This document shows, piece after piece, positions 46,329 through 56,662 of a DNA stretch of 64,000 nucleotides. The notes beneath the pieces were generated by a model, which saw nothing but the letters and a program-made list of their open reading frames with translations, did not search any database and was not told the origin of the DNA. The position numbers and the translations under genes are program-made. Origin of the DNA: Ryuthela nishihirai (lineage: Eukaryota > Arthropoda > Arachnida > Araneae > Heptathelidae); NCBI GenBank assembly GCA_038380435.1, contig JAWZYU010000020.1:43060307-43124306 (forward strand). The letters run 5' to 3'. The first letter of the stretch is position 1. The number at the start of each line of letters is the position of its first letter.

Positions 46329-46642
46329 CCCATTGCTGCTTGAGGATGATGATGATGATGATGAAGCCTCGTTCTGCCATCTGCGATAAAAGGGACCACA
46401 ATAGATCTGGCCCTATCAGTCTTTGTGACGTTAAGTCGTGACTCAGTGTGCAGAAGAGTCACACACTGTGCAAGTTAAAGAATAAGCTGAATGGTCTCTA
46501 TGGAAGGATCTATCTGGTGACAGATGTACAGTGGGTTCCTTTTCCCCCAACCTCCTCTGATCCCTTGGGTTCTTAGTAACCTAGCCATTTATTCCAATGT
46601 GTGCAAAAAAAGAGCGCTCAGAGACAAAACAACCCAACCCAA

Positions 46643-47400
46643 TTTTTAAAAAAGATAAAGTAGGTAATCACAGGAAATTTCTTTCTTATAAATAAGGTTC
46701 AAATTATTCAAATATTCTTCGATTCTTTCAGGTAGATTTCTTGATATGTTTTAATAATAATGTCACTTATTTTAGCGCACTTACTCTATTTCTACTGCTA
46801 TTTCAATATATTGAAGCTTTCCCATATTGTGCCTTAGATACACAAAACTTTATGTATTCGATGATGACTTAAAGATGTGTAATAAGGCGTAAAAAGTGAG
46901 AAATGCGAATGAAAATAGTGATCAACAGTATTGTAGCGTAAATGGAGAGCAGGGAAGACTATGGGTAGGCTACGAGACTGCTCAGTTCACGCATCGACAG
47001 TTGTCAATGATCACAGGTGAGTTACGTATATCAAACGTTTGTCATTTTAACCCTGATCTATGAGAACAGTAGAGGTGTCTACTGCGCAATCCCAGTCTCC
47101 CCAAATGTCACTGACGCTACTGCTGATCATAGGAATTTCCTTATTATTATACTAAAATCATTATCATATATAAGCTATTCCAAAAGGGCGAACGGATGGC
47201 ATTGTTGGTGGGGAAGATTTTCAGCTCCCTTATTGCTCAGATACTTGACCATCAGTCTTAAATTTGATATGGTAGTCCCACTTGTGTTATCTTGTGTAGG
47301 ATTAAGAGATCGGGTTCTTAGCTATAGTGTGTTGGAATTACACCCGCTGCGAATTTCCGATATCTTTACAGACTCTGCCGTCGCCTACCTTATGATTTGA
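46643..47400. other. Unassigned DNA with one 127-codon open frame
   Basis: The plus-strand frame at 47017-47400 has no recognisable domain and ends just before the 30 bp minisatellite. I do not support it as a gene. Confidence 0.4.
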
Positions 47401-47583
47401 GTAGTATCGGTGGAAAAAGTTAGCAATGAGGTAGTATCGGTGGAAAGAGTTAGCAATGAGGTAGTATCGGTGGAAAGAGTTAGCAATGAGGTAGTATCGG
47501 TGGAAAAAGTTAGCAATGGAGTAGTATCGGTGGAAAAAGTTAGCAATGCAGTAGTATCGGTGGAAAAAGTTAGCAATGGAGAA
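47401..47583. repeat. 30 bp minisatellite, six near-identical units
   Basis: The unit GTAGTATCGGTGGAAAAAGT plus TAGCAATGAG repeats six times without spacers. Units differ at only a few positions (AAAAAG or AAAGAG; ATGAG, ATGGA or ATGCA). Since 30 is divisible by three, frames stay open on both strands. Confidence 0.95.
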
Positions 47584-47641
47584 ACTTTTCTCGCCAAACT
47601 TTGGCCTAGTATAACTAGTATTGTTAATATTAAAAAAATGT

Positions 47642-47822
47642 ATCAGCTCAAGCGGCTGCTTGCTACAGAGATCTGACAGGAGCCTGTCATTTTATATATA
47701 GTAGTAGAAGGTCTGTGAGGAAGACAAGACCTCATCAGAAAAACAACACAAACATTCATGCCTTAATCAGGGGTTCGAATCCAGGTCCCTTTGATCAGTA
47801 GCGAAGCACGCTAGCTACATAC
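47642..47822 (-). mobile_element. SINE-2, nearly full length, diverged
   Basis: The complement shows CAGCTCAAGCGGCTGCTTGC, CTGACAGGAGCCTGTCA, GGGGTTCGAATCCAGGTCCC and GATCAGTAGCGAAGCACGCT. Confidence 0.82.
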
Positions 47823-48103
47823 GTGTCATAATACGTAGACTCTAATATAAATAGATGCTTCAGGGAATTGTTTCTTATTACCGGTCGAGAGGATTAATTG
47901 AGGAAAAAAAACTGTTATTTTTTAGAATATATTTATGTTATTACTATTATTGAACTGATATAAATGAAATTTGGAGAATTATCTTTTAGACTCTACTTTA
48001 CCAGCTGTTACTACGCACATGCGCAAAACTATCCACGGACGATCTATCTGATAGCGTTTTTAAACAGATTTTTACATCGCAATTTGCGCGGAGAACTGAT
48101 CAG

Positions 48104-48346
48104 TTGGGTTGTTGTTACCTCTGAGCGGTACTTTTTTTGCACATAATGGACAGGTCACAAGGACCCCGAAGGGTTTGAGAAGATTGGAGGAGGAGACCCA
48201 CTGGAACAGGTATTGGGAGACAGATGGTAGCTTCCCATCAAGGCCATCCAGTGTGTTCTTTAATGCACAGGGTATGGCACTCCCGCAAACTGGGAACTGC
48301 AGATTACGAACCTGGCGCGCTAACAACTGAGCAATACCGGTCCCCA
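48104..48346 (-). mobile_element. SINE-1 with large internal deletion
   Basis: Head and 3' part are both present, but the block between GGCACTCCCGCA and AACTGGGAACTGC is deleted. A perfect 13 bp duplication GAGAACTGATCAG flanks it at 48091-48103 and 48347-48359. Confidence 0.88.
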
Positions 48347-48895
48347 GAGAACTGATCAGGTTTTAATAATTAATGCCATGCAAATATGTTGCTCGATTCG
48401 TTGTTCTCATATTGATAGGATTTTTATTTTAATACTATGTAACATGCAAAAAATAATGAGAAGTGCATAAAAATGTAAAATTTGCAAAATTGTATTTAAG
48501 TTTAACAAACGACTGTCAAATAAACAAAATATTAACAAAGCGACTAGCCCATCATTGGATAGAACCCAAACCTAGATGACAGTAAGATCTCACCTCCACG
48601 TTATAGCACTAAACAACCTGTGACAGTTCACTTTAACCCTTGAGATGTATTTTAATTTGCAAATATTCGTTAAAAATAAAACCATCCATGCAAGTCTTCG
48701 AAATGCATTGCGGAACAAAGAAAATAAAGCGTTAAAAGGTCCAGTAGAAAAAAAATACACCAAAATTCTAGTAGAATAAAAAAAAACTTCTCTTAGCTCA
48801 GTCAACTAACTTGAGGCTGTTCGAGACCACCAAAGTCTGTTAAAACAAAACTAAAACCCAGGCGATTTTAAGGCTCACTGATAATGACAAACAAG

Positions 48896-48985
48896 CAAAT
48901 ACCCCTCAAGCATCCGCTTGCCACAGAGAGTCTGACAGGAGCTTGTCAGTTTAATATTCCTATAGAGAAGGTCTGCGAGAAAATC
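48896..48985 (-). mobile_element. SINE-2, 5'-truncated
   Basis: Only the 3' half is seen in complement: AATACCCCTCAAGCATCCGC, CTGACAGGAGCTTGTCAG and TAGAGAAGGTCTGCGAG. Confidence 0.75.
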
Positions 48986-49908
48986 ATTTAATTGCACATA
49001 TTTCCAAACAAAAATCACATTTCATGTATATGCAAAAATTTCAATGGAATATTCTGGCGGAATCCTTATTTTCACTTCACAGAACTCCTTTTGGGAAACA
49101 CTATTCTGCAATGTAAACACCACACTGTATTTGACAACTGAAATCTTTAAGTAATGGAAATCAATTATTGGGAATGTGGTAATATTATGGAGGCTAACTT
49201 GAGTGATATTAATGACATATTCTAAAAACGAAAGGAGAAGACAGATTATATGTTTGACCGAATCGTATTATGATAAAATGTTTCTTATGTTGTTTGATTT
49301 CTTACACTCTTTCTAAATTTAAATTATTGCATAGTAAAATATTTAATAATGTTGCAAAATATAATCATTATATTTTGTATAAAATAGAATAATATACAAG
49401 ATATACAAATATAATTTTGTACCAAAATTAATACAAAACGAGTACTTATCCTACGTAGATTGTATATTTCTCGTTTAGTATCGATAGTGTACATCAAAAT
49501 TTTAAATAATATAGTTAATTTTTACCTTGCCCTTTGAGAGAAATGAATTTTTCAATTAGGCAAGTTTGCGCAAAACCATAAAGATTCCTGAAATGTCAAC
49601 TAATAGAATATGACAAAATACTTCGGTTCGAAATAATGGAAGGAGCATTTGACGAAAAATTTCTAAATAAATTTTGGGAATATTTTTACTTGTAAAATCT
49701 ATATATTTAAACAGAAGGAAACAACGTTTAGAAGAGTAAAAGAGATTATTCAGGGGAGAATGATTTGGTCAAGTCGGAACGATATAATATTAAACTATAT
49801 TAAAGAGTACATTATTAAATACTGCTATAGAGAATTAATCAGCAGTAAGATAGCGTACATCAGACTTTTAAATAACATAGTAATTTTTACTTTGCCCTTT
49901 GAGAGAAA
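48986..49908. other. Unassigned AT-rich DNA
   Basis: No gene or defined repeat is visible. Confidence 0.5.
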
Positions 49909-50172
49909 GGGAACGTCGATGAACTTGAAGAGTCGGACGTCCGTCGGATGGGTCGTTAGGGCCGTGGCTCCATGTACAAGAAAGTCATATTCTGGACACG
50001 ATAAAAAAAACACGTTGGATGACCTTAATTAGAGGATTCCATCTGTTCCTTAACAACTATCGAATGGATCTCCTTCCTTAACCTTCTCTGAGCCTTCGGG
50101 GTCCTTGTGACCTGGATATTTATCCCATTGTGTGCACAATAGTGCCACTCAGAGGTGAAATAACAACCCAAA
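49909..50172 (+). mobile_element. SINE-1, old 5'-truncated copy
   Basis: The body starts at GAACGTCGATGAACTTGAAG and ends GTGAAATAACAACCCAAAC. Its 3' part belongs to the block duplicated at 50637-50864. Confidence 0.75.
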
Positions 50173-50864
50173 CAGCAATTTTGTGTTCAGTTAACGAATA
50201 TTATGTTGGAAAAGTATAAAATTCAGAGATAATAAACCAGACTGACCAATATACTATATTTTACGTGGGGCGGGGGTGGCTCAGTCGGTAGCGCGCCAGG
50301 CTCGTAATCTGTAGTTCCCAGGTTTGAGTCCCAGCTGGGTCAGCGTTGAGATTTATCTCCGCAAAATTCCCCCGCCCTGCCCACGGTCAGTAGGGGACAC
50401 CGATGGGCTTGGAAAGGCCACCGTCCGTCGGATGGGACGTTAAACCGTGGCCCCGTGTGCGGGAGAGCCAAAGAACACGCTGGATGGCCTTGACGGGAGG
50501 CTACCATCTGTCTCCCAACAGCTGTTCCAGTGGGTCCCCTCCCCTAACCTTCTCTGAGCCTTCGGGGTCCATGTGACCTGGCCATTTAGCCCATGGTGTG
50601 CAAAAAAGTGCCGCTCAGAGGTAAAACAACCCAACCCATCAGTTCCTTAACAATTATCAAATGGATCTCCTTCCTTAACCTTCTCTGAGCCTTCGGGGTC
50701 CCTGTGATCTGGACATTTATCCCATTGTGTGCACAATAGTACCACTCAGAGGTGAAATAACAACCCAAACAGCAATTCTGTGTTCAGTTAATGAATATTA
50801 TGTTAGAAAAGTATAAAATTCAGCGATAATAAACCAGATTGACCAATATATTATATTTTACGTG
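50039..50864. repeat. Direct repeat of about 228 bp flanking a SINE-1
   Basis: The block 50039-50267 (from CATCTGTTCCTTAACAACTA to ATATTTTACGTG) recurs at 50637-50864 with a few percent differences. A young SINE-1 at 50268-50636 sits exactly between the two copies. Confidence 0.9.
50268..50636 (+). mobile_element. SINE-1, near consensus, between direct repeats
   Basis: The head, body and 3' end match the consensus, with a 15-20 bp deletion at GGGAGAGCCAAAGAACACGC. No ordinary 12 bp duplication is seen; both flanks belong to the large repeat. Confidence 0.9.
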
Positions 50865-51514
50865 CTGTGTATTCCTAGTTCTCAGCTAAACGATAAATTC
50901 CATTTCTCCTTCTAGGTTTGACAAATGACGTGTCAAATTTCACTGATTAACGGAAATTAAAGAACAAGTTTTAGTGCAGAACAAACGGTAGCATGGTACT
51001 TGCTCGCTGAATTCTACCATCTGGACTAGAACGTCGATGATATGACGTTGGATAAAAGGATTTAATGAATACGTGAGTGACATCGCGATGCATATTATCG
51101 ATGGTTTCCCCTCAAAATCTCTCAGTGGCGTTGCCATGGCAATGGGTCTATAGAATGGCAATGATCACGCGCAAATTATTGCCAACCAATTAACAACTGG
51201 GAATTTCGAAGTTGTTGAACGAACAAGAGAGGAATTGAGAGGCTCATCGCTGATAATATAGACACTGTTTCTGTCCGAAACGTAATTATTGAATTAATGC
51301 AAAGGCTTTAAGCATTTGTGAATAAGGTTTATTCTAAGAATTAGGCTATGAAAGTGATTCGGAAATAATTCCCAGTTTGTAGCGCTGATGGTACTCCAAT
51401 CACAGGTTACTATAATTTGTTCGACGTTTTCTAGAATGGCAAAAAATAGTCCCAAGATAGTTTATTTCTCTTCCTGCTAATGATAGAAGTACCTACGAGC
51501 CTAAAATGGATTTC
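50865..51514. other. Unassigned DNA
   Basis: No gene is supported. A 73-codon minus-strand frame at 50940-51161 has no recognisable motif. Confidence 0.45.
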
Positions 51515-51635
51515 GATTCGGTTGTTTTACGTCTGAGCGTCAATTTTCGGCACACGATGGGCTTACTGCTCAGGTCCCAATGACCCCAAGAACTTAGAAC
51601 TGGGTAGAGGAAGAGGATCCACTATGTAGTTTACC
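51515..51635 (-). mobile_element. SINE-1 3'-end fragment
   Basis: The complement shows GGTTGTTTTACGTCTGAGCG, GGCACACGATGGGC and GATCCACTATGTAG. It ends where the 30 bp minisatellite begins. Confidence 0.65.
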
Positions 51636-51654
51636 TGGTCAAGAGAGGTTGTAT

Positions 51655-51905
51655 ATTCACTCCCGGGGTTAAGCGAGGGGATATGTTCACTCACGGGGTT
51701 AAGCGAGAGAATATGTTCACTCCCGGGGATAAGCGAGGAGATATGTTCACTTCCAGAGTTAAGCGAGGGGATAAGTTCATTCCCGGGGTTAAGAGAGGGG
51801 TGAATTTATTCCCCGAGTTAAGCGAGGAGATGTGTTCGGTCTCGGGACAAGCAAGGGGATGTTTTCACTCACAGGGCAAAGGGGAGAATGTTCGCGCATG
51901 GCGCA
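51655..51905. repeat. 30 bp minisatellite, about eight diverged units
   Basis: The unit TCACTCCCGGGGTTAAGCGA plus GGGGATATGT repeats with increasing divergence rightwards. The plus-strand frame at 51683-51928 reads MFTHGVKRENMFTPGDKRGD-like repeats, but only because the period is divisible by three. Confidence 0.92.
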
Positions 51906-52486
51906 AGAATTATTTTGAAACCTTTTGAATAATTGGTTTTGCACATACTAATAAACATTTACCATATAATAATTAGAAATTGCATTCTAGGTTTGATTTG
52001 CACCCTTAGTGTACAGAGATTACTGAGGTTTAGTTTACTATTGAGCTGCCAATGACAAGGCCCTGAATATATGTATAATGTCTTCTAAGCACAACAAAAC
52101 ACTGCGGAAATTCCAAACTTCAAGGGTAATTGGAATTTGCCTATTGTGTGCCAGAAAAACTGCCGATCACAGGTAAAACAAACGGACAACTCAGTCTAAG
52201 CATCAATAAACCAGAAGATCTCTTTCACCTCTTATGAATGCTGATGATGCAGGATGCTGATCCTGTGACCTTGAATAGGAAACGGGATGAATGCGCTTCT
52301 TAACAGGATATCTGGTTATAGCAGAATGTTTTACTTCCGGGTAGCTCAAGGAATTGTATCAGTTCCAGAAGAACATGTGATGTGTTTCCAGAAATTGTTT
52401 ATAACTGCAGTAAAAAGGTTTCGTGAGGAAATCTGAAGGCGCATCGTAAACCTTGGCATGGCAATTAGCAGGAAGAGAAATAACAA
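51906..52486. other. Unassigned DNA with a SINE-1 3'-end trace
   Basis: At 52141-52185 the sequence ATTGTGTGCCAGAAAAACTG and CAGGTAAAACAAAC matches the SINE-1 3' end. The rest is unassigned. Confidence 0.45.
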
Positions 52487-52572
52487 CGCGCTGCATCAAC
52501 ATGTTGCGCGCTGCATCAACATGGCGCTGCATCAACATGGGCAAAAATCATCATTTAGCCCATGTTGATGCA
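52487..52572. repeat. Three GCGCTGCATCAACATG repeats with an inverted partner
   Basis: GCGCTGCATCAACATG-type units occur at about 52488, 52508 and 52524. The complement CCCATGTTGATGC follows at 52559-52571, so the last unit can pair as a hairpin. Confidence 0.8.
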
Positions 52573-52677
52573 AAAAAAATCTACTTTGAATGAATAATTG
52601 CTTTTTGAGACGAAAATTGATATTTTCCCCATAAATTTAGGTGGAAACTTCAGAGTGTTTAATTTTCTTTCAGTTGG

Positions 52678-53002
52678 AGTTGGGTTGGGTTGTTTTACCT
52701 CTGAGCGGCACTTTTTGCACACCATGGGCTAAATGGCCAGGTCACATGGACCCCGAAGGCTCAGAGAAGGTTGGGAGAGGGGACCCACTGGAACAGCTGT
52801 TGGGAGACAGATGGTAGCCTCCCGTCAAAGCCATCCAGCGTGTTCTTTAACGTGCACAGGGTATGGCTCTCCCGCGCACAGGGTCACGGCTTAACGTCCC
52901 ATCCGACGGACGGCGGCCTTTCCAAGCCCATCGGTGTCCCCTACTGACCATGGGCAGGGCGGGGAATTTTGCGGAGATAAATCTCAACGCTGACCCAGCT
53001 GG
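52678..53002 (-). mobile_element. SINE-1, truncated in the tRNA-like head
   Basis: The complement runs from AGTTGGGTTGGGTTGTTTTA to CGCTGACCCAGCTGG and stops there. TTTCAGTTGG is duplicated at 52668-52677 and 53003-53012. Confidence 0.9.
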
Positions 53003-53186
53003 TTTCAGTTGGGGTGTATTGAGTGAAATAGCAATGTACTATTAACTTTAGGGATCAGTAGAGATTTCATAATATGCTTATACAATAAACAGAGTGTACC
53101 AGTTAAAACTCAACACAAAAAGCACAGCTGTTTAAATAATGAAAAAAATAATACGATGTTTTTTAATAGAAAAAATTAATTAATGT

Positions 53187-53446
53187 TCCCTCAAGCAGCT
53201 GTTTGCCACAGAGGTCTGACAGGAGCCTGTCAGTTTATACGCAATAATATAAGGTCTGTGAGGATGGCGCCATAATATAAGGTCTGTGAGGATGGCGCCA
53301 TAGCAGAAGCTCTGTGAAGATGGCGCTGTAGTAGGTCTGTGAGGATGATGGAATACAATACAAATATCCATGCCTTACCCGGGGCTCAAACCCAGGTCCT
53401 TTAGATCAGTAGTTTAGCGTGCTAAACACTCGGCCATGGGTCGGCT
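53187..53446 (-). mobile_element. SINE-2 with an internal tandem expansion
   Basis: Head and tail are recognisable (CCGGGGCTCAAACCCAGGTC; CCCTCAAGCAGCTGTTTGCC). Between them a unit of about 29 bp containing GGTCTGTGAGGATGGCG is repeated about four times (53244-53350), which lengthens the copy to about 260 bp. Confidence 0.87.
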
Positions 53447-53522
53447 ATGTTTATTATGGTTGTTCTAACAACAATACTGGGCTTCACATGACGATGGTAA
53501 TGAAATTTTTATGTTGTTCTAG

Positions 53523-53815
53523 GTTGGGTTGTTTTACCTCTGAGCGGCACTTTTTTGCACACCATGGGCTAAATGGCCAGGTCAAATGGATCCCGAAGGC
53601 TCAGAGAAGGTTGGGGGAAGGGACCCACTGGAACAGCTGTTGGGAGACAGACGGTAGCCTCCCGTCAAGGCCATCCAGCGTGTTCTTTAACGTGCACAGC
53701 GTATGGCTCTCCCGCACACGGGGCCACGGCTTAACGTCCCATCCGACGGACGGCGGCCTTTCCAAGTCCATCGGTGTCCCCTACTGACCGTGGGCAGGGC
53801 GAGGAATTTTGCGGA
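53523..53815 (-). mobile_element. SINE-1, 5'-truncated
   Basis: The complement stops at GAGGAATTTTGCGGA, without the tRNA-like head. A perfect 12 bp duplication ATGTTGTTCTAG is at 53511-53522 and 53816-53827. The truncation point matches 20261-20559. Confidence 0.93.
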
Positions 53816-54253
53816 ATGTTGTTCTAGTAACAGTACTGAGTTTCAGCTGATGGGCGACTGCACATACTGCAAACAACAACAACGGTTCTCTTGCAGGATT
53901 TCTTTGGTGAGAACTTTGTCGGGAGTAACATTTGACCACTACGATCTCCAGAAGACCTCACACCACATACGTTTTTCTGAGTGGATATCTTAAAGAAAGA
54001 ATCTATCGCAATCACGAAAAACCTGGAAAAAAAACATAACAATGAAGAGAATGTTTGCCGGCACTGATTAAAAGAGTAAAACTCTTCGAAAGTTACAATG
54101 AACACTGTAAAAAGGGTTGATACTTGTCTTCAAAAAAATGGTGGACATTTTCAGCATCTGTTATAATTGTACTAAAACTTGTTCGTTACTTTTATATCTG
54201 CAGTGACTTTGAAAATATAAATACAAAGTATTCGACTGTGTTTTAACCCTGTA

Positions 54254-54457
54254 GAGTCGCTCAAAAAAGTATCCGAACACCATGGTTGATTTCAGAATTC
54301 AGAAAAAATATCTGGCAACGATTTTTTTTTTTACAAAGTAATGATCTGGCAATCTTCGTGTACTGTACACGAAGGTTGCCAAATCACTAATTTCTAAAAC
54401 AATCGTTGCCAGATATATTTTTATTTTTAGTGTTCGAATACTTTTTTTGAGCGTCTG
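54254..54457. mobile_element. Palindromic TA-inserting MITE
   Basis: This 204 bp copy starts GAGTCGCTCAAAAAAGTATC (first base mutated) and ends with the matching arm TTTTTTTGAGCGTCTG. TA flanks both ends. The centre is CGTGTACTGTACACG. Confidence 0.9.
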
Positions 54458-54459
54458 TA

Positions 54460-54971
54460 CTACAAAAAGTAACCCACACTACCGTATTATGGAAATCAAT
54501 ATTCAAAGCTCCGTAACTTCGAAAATAACTTTTTCATGGAAAATGAGTTTTAGGAGTTATGTTTTTCATGAGTTATGGGAGCTGAAACATTTAACTTAAA
54601 CTAACATTAACACCGTTATTCATGAAAATTTGCTTAAAACTTTAAAACACGACGATTATAAAAAAAATTGCTTTACCAACATAAATGTAATATTTCAAGT
54701 TGGTATAACGATTTTTTTTTTTTTTTTTGTTATCATACACTCTGGGAAATACATATATTAAGAGGTGTGCTGCGTCTGTTGTTAAACATACTACGTTCAA
54801 TAACTCTTTAAATATGAAATAAATATTCTTGAAAAAAGTCAAAATTTATAGACACATCAATTAGATCATCAATTTATGTCTGGTGACATATTTCCATAAA
54901 ACGCTTATTTAAAAAGTTATGGAGTTTTGAATCTGGCTTTCTATTCACATAATGCGGAAGAGTCGGGTTAG
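54460..54971. other. Unassigned AT-rich DNA
   Basis: A T run of about 18 bases lies near 54712. No gene is supported. Confidence 0.5.
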
Positions 54972-55060
54972 TTTTTGTAATATAGTGTACCTTCGTGTCA
55001 CGTGACACGAAGGTACACTATATTACAAAACTTATATATCATACTTTTTTGAGCGACTGT
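54972..55060. mobile_element. Divergent palindromic element with MITE right end
   Basis: A 60 bp perfect palindrome (54972-55031) centred on TCGTGTCACGTGACACGA has arms reading GTTTTTGTAATATAGTGTAC. It is followed by CATACTTTTTTGAGCGACTG and TA, the family right end. The family left end is missing. Confidence 0.75.
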
Positions 55061-55148
55061 AAATGCCGCAAAATCAACAAGCATCCAGATTTATGGTGGG
55101 TTGAGTTGTTTTACCTCCAAATGTAGAAAGAAATGTAGAAAGAAAAGT

Positions 55149-55530
55149 TGGGTTGTTTTACCTCTGAGCGGCACTTTTTTGCACACCATGGGCTAAATGG
55201 CCAGGTCACATGGACCCCGAATGCTCAGAGAAGGTTGGGGAAGGGGACCCACTGGAACAGCTGTTGGGAGACAGATGGTAGCCTCCCGTCAAGGCCATCC
55301 AGCGTGTTCTTTAACGTGCACAGGGTATGGCTCTCCCGCACACGGGGCCACGGCTTAACGTCCCATCCGACGGACGGCGGACTTCCCAAGTCCATCGGTG
55401 TCCCCTACTGACCGTGGGCAGGGCGGGGAGTTTTGCGGAGATAAATCTCAACGCTGACCCAGCTGGGACTCGAACCTGGGAACTACAGATTACGAGCCTG
55501 GCGCGCTACCGACTGAGCCACCCCCGCCCC
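55149..55530 (-). mobile_element. SINE-1, full length
   Basis: This 382 bp copy is flanked by a perfect 12 bp duplication AGAAAGAAAAGT at 55137-55148 and 55531-55542. A 25-base trace of another SINE-1 3' end (GGGTTGAGTTGTTTTACCTC) lies just upstream at about 55098-55118. Confidence 0.93.
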
Positions 55531-55799
55531 AGAAAGAAAAGTAGATAGAAATGCATAGATATAATTTTTAGTGCAGAGTACTGTAAAATCAGAGGAAATT
55601 TATCAAGGATGCTGGCTACATGGGGATATGCTTGTGTGTCCAAAGAAAACGGCAATAGACAGTTCACGACTATTAAGATTTTAAACTTCCAGAGAAATTC
55701 AAACAAGGAATCATCCTCCTTCATTAAGATGCACGTTCACATACAGAGAACAACGTCAAGGTTATCACACGTGGATTGTGATTGGAGGTGTTGGAGCAT

Positions 55800-55963
55800 C
55801 CTCCGTACATCTAGAGCACTCGCCATATGATTTACATAGCTTCGGTGACTCTAAAGAATGCAGTCGAGGTATGCCTATTCCAGTCGAATGCTGAAGTGCA
55901 GCAGGCTGTGAGCGATTGGTCTGGCCAGCCGTCGAAGGAATTCTACGTGAAAGGTGCCAAAGT
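55800..55963 (+). pseudogene. Possible mariner transposase C-terminal fragment
   Basis: The frame at 55827 contains LFQSNAEVQQAVSDWSGQPS and KEFYVKGAKV, which resemble the C-terminal tail of mariner-family transposases. The SINE-1 at 55976 ends it. No catalytic residues are present, so this rests on a short match only. Confidence 0.4.
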
Positions 55964-55975
55964 TAGTGATTCAGT

Positions 55976-56361
55976 CGGGGCGGGGGTGGCTCAGTCGGTA
56001 GCGCGTCAGGCTCGTAATCTGTAGTTCCCAGGTTCGAGTCCCAGCTGGGTCAGCGTTGATATTTATCTCCGCAAAATTCCCCGCCCTGCCCACGGTCAGT
56101 AGGGGACACCGATTGGCTTGGAAAGACCGCCGTCCGTCGGATGGGACGTTAAGCCGTGCCCCCGTGTGAGGGAGAGCCCTGCGCACGTTAAAGAACACGC
56201 TGGATGGCCTTGACGGGAGACTACCATCTGTCTCCCAATAGCTGTTCTAGTGGGTCCCCTCCCCCAACCTTCTCTGAGCCTTCGAGGTCCATGTGACCAG
56301 GCCATTTAGCCCACGGTGTGCAAAAAAACTGCCGCTCAGAGGTAAAACAACCCAACCCAAA
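55976..56361 (+). mobile_element. SINE-1, full length
   Basis: This 386 bp copy is flanked by a perfect 12 bp duplication TAGTGATTCAGT at 55964-55975 and 56362-56373. A and B boxes are intact. Confidence 0.93.
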
Positions 56362-56563
56362 TAGTGATTCAGTGAATGTCTATAGGTTTTCAAAGACTTT
56401 GTGTTACTATCCAAACATATCAGGGGTAGTCTGTCGAAGCTTTCGCATATTCTTCTATATCATTCTTGTTGACTGATGATTTAAATAAAGCAAAGATTTC
56501 CTAACCAAGGGTAGCGACTCGAATTTGGTCGCAAAAGTCTATTTAGCCTGTGACTTCCTATAA

Positions 56564-56662
56564 CACTGGGCAACACACAAAAGGCTTTGAAATGAAAATA
56601 GCCAATCTTTACTAATTTCGAGATGCTGAACACGAAAACGACAATAAAATTTATCGATTGGC
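56564..56662 (+). repeat. Left terminal inverted repeat of the 2.4 kb transposon
   Basis: This arm aligns with the reverse complement of about 58838-58941. The best shared blocks are CACTGGGCAACA and AGATGCTGAACACGAA. Confidence 0.8.

Larger units (their letters stand above)
42558..46363 (+). mobile_element. RTE LINE, full length, interrupted by a MITE
   Basis: The family 5' end GGTCTGTAAATGGTAGCTAG starts at 42564, after six extra bases (CTCGTT) next to the target duplication. A roughly 540 bp 5' UTR, one long coding region, a short 3' UTR and a (GAT)n tail follow. Without the MITE and its extra TA the element is about 3.6 kb, a usual size for an RTE LINE. Confidence 0.94.
42546..46375. repeat. 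Target site duplication of the full-length RTE LINE
   Basis: AAGCCTCGTTCT is found at 42546-42557 and at 46364-46375, immediately after the GAT tail. The duplication is a perfect 12 bp. Confidence 0.92.
42504..46642 (+). mobile_element. SINE-1, old copy split by a full-length RTE LINE
   Basis: SINE-1 sequence before the break (GAGTTCAAATCTC...GAGATTTGTATCGGCTAAGCC, 42504-42557) continues after it (46376-46642) down to GACAAAACAACCCAACCC. The LINE inserted where the SINE reads AAGCCTCGTTCT. Confidence 0.8.

Noticed and set aside
47017..47400. 127-codon plus-strand frame
   Set aside because: No motif, no clear signal peptide, and no splice or promoter context. It is within chance length for 64 kb of DNA.
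47401..47583. Possible CRISPR array
   Set aside because: The 30 bp repeats are directly adjacent with no spacers, and the window is eukaryotic.
50281..50355. Possible functional tRNA gene in SINE-1 heads
   Set aside because: A and B boxes are present, but the acceptor ends do not pair properly and every head continues into the SINE body.
51683..51928. Repeat protein reading MFTPGDKRGDMFTSRVKRGD
   Set aside because: It is a translation of the 30 bp minisatellite. The period divisible by three explains the open frame.
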